Source: a bacterium
GTDB lineage: Bacteria; Patescibacteriota; Minisyncoccia; JAJYZQ01
Length of the DNA: 12,124 bases
Reading direction: 5' to 3'
Assembly: GCA_021799835.1 (NCBI GenBank)
Contig: JAJYZQ010000004.1
Location: forward strand, 1-12,124
Shown: positions 6,965 through 12,124 of the stretch, piece by piece
How positions within the stretch are numbered: the first letter of the stretch is position 1
How the letters are laid out: each line of letters begins with the position of its first letter
The notes under the pieces: generated by a model
Seen by the model: only the letters and a program-made list of their open reading frames with translations
The model's database searches: none
What the model was told of the DNA's origin: nothing
Program-made: the position numbers and the translations under genes

Positions 6965-7651
6965 ATGCCTTCTTTATCTATAGTAGCTACACCTATTGGA
7001 AATCTTAGTGATATAACATTCCGCGCAGTTGAAACATTGCGGAATGCTGATGTTGTGGTGTGTGAAGATACGCGTGTGACGCGAAAGCTGCTCGCGCATT
7101 ATGGCATTACGACACCGGTAGAAAGTTTTCATGCGCATTCGGATGAGCGCAAGATCCAGCGGATTGTCGGTATGTTGCGAGAAGGGAAGAAGGTGGCGCT
7201 TGTTTCAGATGCTGGCACGCCACTTATTTCCGATCCGGGCAATGTGCTCATTGATGCGGTGCAGCGAGCCATTTCTGATGTACATATTACGCCTATTCCT
7301 GGGCCGTCCGCGCTCACCGCATGCCTTTCGGTAAGCCCGTTCAGTGTGGACAAATTTCTTTTTCTTGGTTTTCTGCCGCGCAAGAATAAGCGGATAAAAA
7401 CCTTTGCTGCAATAAAAGAAAGTACCGTGCCTGTTGCATTCTATGAGTCGCCTCAGCGCATAGAAAAAACGATGCAGCAGCTGGTCGCACTCTATAACGA
7501 AGAGCCGCAGAAAGATTTTTCTCTTATTGTCGCCAAGGAATTGACGAAACTGCACGAAACCATTCTGTATTCCACGAAAGAAACGGTTTGTGCTGATCTG
7601 GGGCATATTGCCGTAAAAGGAGAATTTGTGGTAGTGTTAAAAAATATTTGA
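6965..7651 (+). CDS. rsmI: 16S rRNA (cytidine1402-2'-O)-methyltransferase RsmI
   Basis: Uses S-adenosylmethionine to 2'-O-methylate C1402 in the ribosomal decoding centre. It is a tetrapyrrole-methylase (SPOUT-unrelated) fold protein. The signatures are present: ATPIGNLSDIT (8-18), CEDTRVTRKLL (33-43), SDAGTPLISDPG (81-92), IPGPSAL (111-117), FLPRK (136-140), FYESPQRI (159-166) and AKELTKLHE (190-198). It ends soon after KGEFVVVL at 228 aa. E. coli RsmI is 286 aa, so the extra C-terminal region is missing, a trimming consistent with small genomes. The start lies two bases after the AI-2E stop and no Shine-Dalgarno sequence is present, so translation may depend on coupling. Ends in TGA. Confidence 0.95.
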   Translation: MPSLSIVATPIGNLSDITFRAVETLRNADVVVCEDTRVTRKLLAHYGITTPVESFHAHSDERKIQRIVGMLREGKKVALVSDAGTPLISDPGNVLIDAVQRAISDVHITPIPGPSALTACLSVSPFSVDKFLFLGFLPRKNKRIKTFAAIKESTVPVAFYESPQRIEKTMQQLVALYNEEPQKDFSLIVAKELTKLHETILYSTKETVCADLGHIAVKGEFVVVLKNI

Positions 7652-7664
7652 AACGTTTCATTCT

Positions 7665-9161
7665 ATGGCCGCCCAGAAAGTTTATCTGACCACTGCAATA
7701 CCATTCGTGAATGCTGAGCCGCATATTGGCTTTGCGTTGGAAATTGTGCAGGCGGATGTCTGGGCGCGCTATCAGCGCATGTGCGGCAATGATGTCCATT
7801 TTGTTACGGGAACGGACGAGAACAGTTTGAAAAATGTGCAGGCCGCCGAAAAGATGGGAATGAGCCCGCGAGCACTCGTGGATAAATATGCCGCGTCATT
7901 TCAAAACCTTAAAATGCTATTAAATATTTCCATAGATGATTTCATTCGCACCACTGAAGACCGGCATATCGTTGCAGTAAAAAAACTCTGGCTCGCTTCG
8001 CAGAATGATATTTATGAGAAAGAATATGAGGGTCTGTACTGTGTGGGCTGTGAAGCATTTTATAAGCCTGATGAGTTGGAAAATGGTTTGTGCCCGGAGC
8101 ATAAGACCAAGCCGGAATTGGTGAAAGAAAAAAATTATTTCTTCCGGCTGTCTGCCTATCAAGATAAACTCAAAGATCTTATTGAACACAACACTATTCG
8201 CATCATTCCTGAGTCTCGTAAGAATGAGGTTCTCGGCTTTATCGCAAAAGGATTGGAGGATTTCAGCGTGTCGCGGTCATTCCAGCGTGCGCGTGGGTGG
8301 GGGATTGTCGTTCCCCATGATCCTACCCAGATCATCTATGTTTGGTATGATGCGCTGACCAACTATATCAGTGCGGTAGGGTATGGCGATAATGATCACC
8401 AAATGTTTGATCATTGGTGGCCGGCTGATTACCATTTTATCGGCAAGGGGATCATTAAATTCCATGCGCTGTATTGGCCGGCAATGTTGCTGTCTGCGGG
8501 CTTGGCGCTGCCGAAAAATATCTTTGTCCACGGGTATATTACGATAGACGGACAGAAAATGAGTAAGTCCATTGGCAATGTAGTGACGCCTGCAGAATTG
8601 CTTGCGCGGTATGATGCGGACGCGGTGCGCTATTATTTGTTACGCGAAGTGCCGAGCACAGGAGATGGTGATTTTTCGCTGGCGAAATTTATAGAGCGAC
8701 ACAATGCAGACCTGGCGAACAACCTGGGCAATTTGGTGTCGCGTGTGACCAATCTTGCGTTGCCTCTGAAAACGCTGCGTGGGAAGGCTTCAGCAGAAAC
8801 CGCGCAGGAGATCGATCATACCTGGACGTTGTATCGCACTGCAATGGAACAAATGCGCTTTAATGAGGCGTTAGAGATCGTATGGAAATTGCTCAGTTTT
8901 TCCAATACTGCAATAGAACAACAAAAGCCATGGGAACTGGCACAGTCTCATAAAAAGCAAGATCGTGTCCGCCTAGAGCAGTTTCTTTTTGACCAGTGTG
9001 TGGTGATCGCCAATGTTGCATGGTTGGTGGCGCCGTTTATTCCTCAAACAGCAGAAAAAATGCTTTTTGCGCTTGGTGTAGCAAAGTCAAGCAAAGACGG
9101 CTGGCAGGATACAGGTTTTTCTATCACTCAAAAAGCCGCGCTCTTTCCGCGGATAGCATAA
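7665..9161 (+). CDS. metG: Methionyl-tRNA synthetase
   Basis: Charges elongator and initiator tRNA-Met with methionine; class I, cytoplasmic, 498 aa. The nucleotide-binding motif is PHIGFA (19-24): the usual HIGH reads HIGF, with Phe23 in place of the second His. KMSKS is intact at 298-302 (GQKMSKSIGN). The connective-peptide zinc knuckle has Cys126-x2-Cys129 and Cys143-x2-His146, the C3H arrangement known from Thermus-type enzymes. GTDENSLKNVQAAEK (49-63) and the WYDALTNYI segment (227-235) support the call. The helical anticodon-binding domain covers about 345-498. No C-terminal EMAP-like tRNA-binding domain is present. The start is 13 bases after rsmI, with TTCT before ATG and no Shine-Dalgarno sequence; tatD follows 5 bases after the stop. 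Confidence 0.95.
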   Translation: MAAQKVYLTTAIPFVNAEPHIGFALEIVQADVWARYQRMCGNDVHFVTGTDENSLKNVQAAEKMGMSPRALVDKYAASFQNLKMLLNISIDDFIRTTEDRHIVAVKKLWLASQNDIYEKEYEGLYCVGCEAFYKPDELENGLCPEHKTKPELVKEKNYFFRLSAYQDKLKDLIEHNTIRIIPESRKNEVLGFIAKGLEDFSVSRSFQRARGWGIVVPHDPTQIIYVWYDALTNYISAVGYGDNDHQMFDHWWPADYHFIGKGIIKFHALYWPAMLLSAGLALPKNIFVHGYITIDGQKMSKSIGNVVTPAELLARYDADAVRYYLLREVPSTGDGDFSLAKFIERHNADLANNLGNLVSRVTNLALPLKTLRGKASAETAQEIDHTWTLYRTAMEQMRFNEALEIVWKLLSFSNTAIEQQKPWELAQSHKKQDRVRLEQFLFDQCVVIANVAWLVAPFIPQTAEKMLFALGVAKSSKDGWQDTGFSITQKAALFPRIA

Positions 9162-9166
9162 TTTTT

Positions 9167-10015
9167 ATGTTGATTGATATTCATGCACATCTGCAGTTTG
9201 GCGCGTATGACGCTGACCGCGAAGCAATCATCCAACAGTGTGCCGAGCAAGATATTTTTGTCATCAATGTCGGCACCAATCGCCAAACATCTCAAGACGC
9301 TCTTGTTCTCGCGCATCGCTATCCTGAACGATTCTGGGCAGCTGTTGGCCTGCATCCGACTCACTTGATCTCCTCTCCGCGCGACCCTGATGAATCTGCA
9401 TCGGGCAGTGATATCGTTCCTGCAGAAGAGTTTCAGTGTGCTGTTTATCAAGAGTTGGCACGTGATGAAAAAACGGTTGGCATCGGCGAGTGCGGGCTGG
9501 ATTATTTTCATTTGGAACGGAATTACGGATTTTCTCCCGAACAGATCGCGCAGGAAAAAGAGCGCCAACAAGAAGTATTTGCCGCGCATATCCGCTTAGC
9601 GAAAGAAGTGGGCAAGCCGCTCGTTATTCATTGCCGTGATGCATATGGGGATGTGCTTGCGGTAGTGCGGCGTGAAGGAATGCCGGCAGCAGGGGGTGAT
9701 GTTCATTTTTTTGCTGGCGATATGCAAACTGCGCAGCAATTCCTTGATCTTGGTTTTTCGCTTTCTTTTACCGGTGCTATCACATTTAAGAATGCCGCTG
9801 CCTATGCTGATGTTATCCGATCTTTGCCCTTGGATCGGCTTATGGCGGAAACTGACGCGCCCTATGTTGCTCCTGAGCCGTTTCGCGGCACGCGCAATAC
9901 GCCTCTTTATGTGAGGCAGGTCGTAGAAAAGATCGCTGCGATCCGCAACATCAGTTTTGATGAGGCGGCGCTTGCAACCTTTACTAATGCAAAAAAGCTG
10001 TTTAAATTGGGGTAG
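9167..10015 (+). CDS. tatD: TatD family metal-dependent hydrolase (DNase)
   Basis: A TIM-barrel amidohydrolase-like phosphoesterase; TatD proteins act as 3'-5' DNA/RNA exonucleases in repair and RNA turnover. All metal ligands expected for the family are present: His6-x-His8 (DIHAHL), Glu108 (GIGECGLDYF), His155 (VIHCRDA), His180 (VHFFAGD) and Asp230 (ETDAPY). The C-terminal PFRGTRNTPLYV and NAKKLF are also typical. The length is 282 aa. Residues about 69-92 form an insertion between GLHPTH and the GIGECGLDYF strand, compared with E. coli TatD. The frame is open back to 8996 inside metG, but the ATG at 9167, whose product starts MLIDIHAHL, is clearly the start, five bases after the metG stop. 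It is probably translated from the same message as metG. Confidence 0.94.
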   Translation: MLIDIHAHLQFGAYDADREAIIQQCAEQDIFVINVGTNRQTSQDALVLAHRYPERFWAAVGLHPTHLISSPRDPDESASGSDIVPAEEFQCAVYQELARDEKTVGIGECGLDYFHLERNYGFSPEQIAQEKERQQEVFAAHIRLAKEVGKPLVIHCRDAYGDVLAVVRREGMPAAGGDVHFFAGDMQTAQQFLDLGFSLSFTGAITFKNAAAYADVIRSLPLDRLMAETDAPYVAPEPFRGTRNTPLYVRQVVEKIAAIRNISFDEAALATFTNAKKLFKLG

Positions 10016-10146
10016 AACCTACTCATTTGATCAATTTCTTCGTTAAAATACTGCGGTTTTTCTCACCGCAGCAAAACTACGGCTTGAAAGACCCTTGCAT
10101 TTTGCCTTGAACTTGACCAAACGCGTACGTTCTATTGATATAACAT
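10016..10146 (+). promoter_or_regulatory. Structured tatD-leuS intergenic region
   Basis: The longest gap after glyS holds a perfect 7-bp hairpin, CTGCGGT (10051-10057) with ACCGCAG (10065-10071) around TTTTCTC. A second inverted pair is GCAAAA (10071-10076) with TTTTGC (10100-10105). A promoter-like stretch follows, with TTGACC at 10113-10118 and TGATATAAC at 10136-10144. The first hairpin has no T run after it on the plus strand, so it is not a standard terminator. I see no T-box sequence, although a regulated leader before leuS would be expected to carry one in Firmicutes. It may combine tatD termination with a leuS promoter or be a copy of a dispersed intergenic element. Confidence 0.45.
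10113..10144 (+). promoter_or_regulatory. Candidate leuS promoter
   Basis: TTGACC (10113-10118, 5/6) and TATAAC (10139-10144, 5/6, preceded by TGA as an extended -10) are both good hexamers, but 20 bases separate them, against the usual 17. If TATAAC is the true -10, transcription would start near 10151, after the leuS ATG at 10147. Either a different -10 about 3-4 bases upstream is used, giving a near-leaderless message, or leuS is read from further upstream. Hexamers are seen directly; function is inferred. Confidence 0.35.
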
Positions 10147-12124
10147 ATGAAATCCTACAATTTCCGAAAAATAGAAAAAAAATGGCAGGGCATCTGGGAG
10201 GAACGCAAGCCCTATGCGGCAACTGCGCGTACGGGTAAGGAAAAAATGTACATCCTGGATATGTTTCCGTATCCATCGGGTGCGGGATTGCATGTTGGCC
10301 ATCCGGAAGGATATACGGCGACAGACATCATTGCGCGCTATATGCGCCGCAAGGAGAAACAGGTTCTTCATCCGATGGGATGGGATGCGTTTGGGCTTCC
10401 TGCGGAAAATTATGCCATTAAGACCGGCACGCATCCGGATAAAACGACGCGAACCAATATCGCAACATTCAAGCGGCAGATCAAGAGCTTGGGCTTTAGC
10501 TATGACTGGGATCGCGAGGTCAATACCTCTGATCCGCAGTACTATCGCTGGACGCAATGGTTGTTTTTGCAACTCTATAAAAAAGGCTTTGCCTATAAAA
10601 AATCTGCACCAGTCAATTGGTGCCCATCCTGCAAAACGGTGCTTGCAAATGAGCAGGTGGTAGGTGGCGCATGCGAGCGCTGCGGATCTTTGGTAGAGCA
10701 GAAGAATATGGAACAGTGGTTTTTCAAGATCACTGCGTATGCTGATGACTTGTTGAACGGGCTTGACCGTATTGATTGGCCCGAACCGATAAAAATAATG
10801 CAGCGGAATTGGATCGGGCGCAGTGAAGGCGCACGCGTTGATTTTGCACTTGCAGAACTGCCGGAAAAAATCACCGTGTTCACCACGCGCCCCGATACGC
10901 TCTTCGGTGCTACTTTTATGGTGCTTGCTCCCGAGCATCCGCTCGTGAATGCCATTACTACCCCCGCGTATGCCGAACAGGTCGCACAGTATAAAAAAGA
11001 GTCCGGAGGAAAGTCTGAGTTGGAGCGCACGGCACAGCAAAAAGATAAATCCGGCGTATTCACGGGCGCGTATGCGGTGAACCCTTTGACCGGCAAAAAA
11101 ATTCCCGTGTGGATCGCGCAATATGTGCTGATGACTTATGGAACAGGTGCTATTATGGCAGTGCCCGCACATGATCGCCGCGACTTTGAATTTGCGCAAA
11201 AATTTGATCTGGATATTGTGCCGGTGATTGCTCCTCTCGGCGCACAGGATTCTCCTGAACTGCCGTTTGAAGAATACGGCACGGTAATAAACTCCGGAAA
11301 ATTTTCCGGCCTCAGCTCTCAAGAAGCAAAAAAGCAGATCATACAGTATCTCGCAAAAACGGGAGCAGGAGAGCAGTGGGTTAATTATAAGCTGCGCGAC
11401 TGGCTAGTGTCGCGGCAGCGCTATTGGGGCGCGCCAATACCCATTATTTACTGTGCACAGTGCGGTGAAGTGCCCGTGCCGGAAAAAGATCTGCCGGTAC
11501 AATTGCCGACGGATGTTGATTTCAAACCGACCGGAGACTCGCCGCTTACTTCTTCACGATCATTTCATAATGTAAAATGCCCGCGCTGTGGCGGTAAAGC
11601 CCGGAGAGAATCTGATACTATGGATACTTTCGTGGATTCTTCTTGGTATTATTTGCGCTATGCTGATCCGCATAATGCAAAAAAAGCATTTGATCAAAAG
11701 AAAATTGCCCAATGGCTGCCGGTTGACTTGTATGTCGGCGGCGCGGAGCATGCGGTGCTACATCTCTTGTATTCGCGGTTCATCACTAAATTTTTATATG
11801 ATGAAAAATTGTTGTCGTTTGATGAGCCATTCCTTACGTTGAAGAACCAAGGGCTGATCTTGGGTGAGAACGGCCATAAGATGAGCAAATCAAAAGGAAA
11901 TGTTATCAACCCCGATGAGATCGTGAAAGAATTTGGCGCTGATTCTTTGCGACTCTATGAGATGTTTATGGGGCCGTTGGAAGATGCAAAGCCGTGGTCT
12001 ACCAATGGGCTGCGCGGCGTGTATAGGTTTTTGCATAAAGTGTGGGTAGCTGCGGCGGATCTTGATGCTGTCCGGCAAAAGAAACAGAAGTACGCGCAAA
12101 GAGCAGAAGATGCTGATCAGCTTC
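10147..12124 (+). CDS. leuS: Leucyl-tRNA synthetase (3' end beyond window)
   Basis: Charges tRNA-Leu and edits mischarged products; class I. I translated it by hand: the frame is open from ATG 10147 to the window edge, 659 codons, with no stop or frameshift. Full-length bacterial LeuRS is usually 800-870 aa, so the anticodon-binding end is missing from view. HVGH is at 49-52 after FPYPSGAG, and KMSKS at 578-582 (GHKMSKSKGN). Zinc-type Cys pairs are at 159/162 with 176/179 and at 436/439 with 478/481. The CP1 editing domain contains TTRPDT (246-251) and YGTGAIMAVPAHDRRDF (330-346), so proofreading looks intact. The bacterial-type N-terminus (YNFRKIEKKWQGIWEE) fixes the start. There is no Shine-Dalgarno sequence. 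Confidence 0.96.
   Translation, partial: MKSYNFRKIEKKWQGIWEERKPYAATARTGKEKMYILDMFPYPSGAGLHVGHPEGYTATDIIARYMRRKEKQVLHPMGWDAFGLPAENYAIKTGTHPDKTTRTNIATFKRQIKSLGFSYDWDREVNTSDPQYYRWTQWLFLQLYKKGFAYKKSAPVNWCPSCKTVLANEQVVGGACERCGSLVEQKNMEQWFFKITAYADDLLNGLDRIDWPEPIKIMQRNWIGRSEGARVDFALAELPEKITVFTTRPDTLFGATFMVLAPEHPLVNAITTPAYAEQVAQYKKESGGKSELERTAQQKDKSGVFTGAYAVNPLTGKKIPVWIAQYVLMTYGTGAIMAVPAHDRRDFEFAQKFDLDIVPVIAPLGAQDSPELPFEEYGTVINSGKFSGLSSQEAKKQIIQYLAKTGAGEQWVNYKLRDWLVSRQRYWGAPIPIIYCAQCGEVPVPEKDLPVQLPTDVDFKPTGDSPLTSSRSFHNVKCPRCGGKARRESDTMDTFVDSSWYYLRYADPHNAKKAFDQKKIAQWLPVDLYVGGAEHAVLHLLYSRFITKFLYDEKLLSFDEPFLTLKNQGLILGENGHKMSKSKGNVINPDEIVKEFGADSLRLYEMFMGPLEDAKPWSTNGLRGVYRFLHKVWVAAADLDAVRQKKQKYAQRAEDADQL

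Noticed and set aside
3086..7651. Alternative genetic code with TGA as Gly or Trp
   Set aside because: TGA ends glyS (4469-4471) and rsmI (7649-7651) at the normal protein ends and Trp codons are TGG, so TGA is a stop here.
8996..9166. Upstream extension of tatD into metG
   Set aside because: MLIDIHAHL at 9167 is the canonical TatD start; the 57 residues before it are metG sequence read out of frame.
10051..10071. Rho-independent terminator for tatD
   Set aside because: The stem is perfect, but it is followed by GCAAAACTAC..., not by a T run; the T residues lie in the loop.
10016..10146. T-box leader controlling leuS
   Set aside because: There is no T-box consensus (AGGGTGGNACCGCG-like), no specifier stem of the right size and no terminator just before leuS; the ACCGC match alone is part of a simple hairpin.
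10132..11322. Long minus-strand open frame (396 codons) opposite leuS
   Set aside because: The plus-strand frame is unmistakable LeuRS with all motifs; the antisense frame has no family-like sequence and is rich in Arg, Cys and His, as expected of a shadow of GC-rich codons.
1..12124. Defence, CRISPR, prophage or biosynthetic system
   Set aside because: No repeat-spacer structure, transposase, phage or nuclease-helicase cluster is present; all but one gene belong to ordinary housekeeping or common membrane families.

Overview
All nine recognisable genes lie on the plus strand and are packed as expected for a very compact genome. The best reading is a chromosomal housekeeping segment from a Patescibacteria/CPR bacterium, probably of Parcubacteria type. 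The inference rests on several points: short intergenic gaps, no Shine-Dalgarno sequence at any of nine starts, an alpha2-type glycyl-tRNA synthetase, a short RsmI, a TatD and a MetRS with CPR-like sequence features, and a cysteine-free DUF11-like surface protein. TGA works as a stop codon (glyS and rsmI end in it) and Trp is TGG, so this is the standard bacterial code and not the recoded code 25 of Gracilibacteria/Absconditabacteria. No rRNA, tRNA, CRISPR array, transposase or phage gene is visible.

Layout. Bases 1-318 are AT-rich (about 29% GC by hand count, against roughly 45-50% in sampled gene regions) and hold no convincing gene, only a perfect small hairpin and short open stretches in shifting frames. 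From 319 come recO (recombination mediator) and, 34 bases later, a gene for a single-pass membrane protein with a large extracellular beta-sandwich region. This pair ends at a Rho-independent terminator (3019-3041). Next are glyS (glycyl-tRNA synthetase) and an M16-family zinc peptidase. After an 85-base gap holding an imperfect palindrome comes a tight run with gaps of 2, 13 and 5 bases: an AI-2E family membrane protein, rsmI (16S rRNA methyltransferase), metG (methionyl-tRNA synthetase) and tatD (metal-dependent hydrolase/nuclease). A 131-base structured intergenic region follows, then leuS (leucyl-tRNA synthetase), which runs off the right edge.

How the genes fit together. Three aminoacyl-tRNA synthetases and RsmI make translation the main theme. 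RecO and TatD are DNA-metabolism proteins, M16 is proteolysis, and the AI-2E and DUF11-like proteins belong to the envelope. The AI-2E-rsmI-metG-tatD run is very likely one transcript.

No defence, mobile or biosynthetic system is visible. The parts least explained by known biology are the DUF11-like surface protein, the tatD-leuS intergenic element, the AT-rich left edge, and the uniform lack of Shine-Dalgarno sites with a recurrent TTCT directly before ATG.
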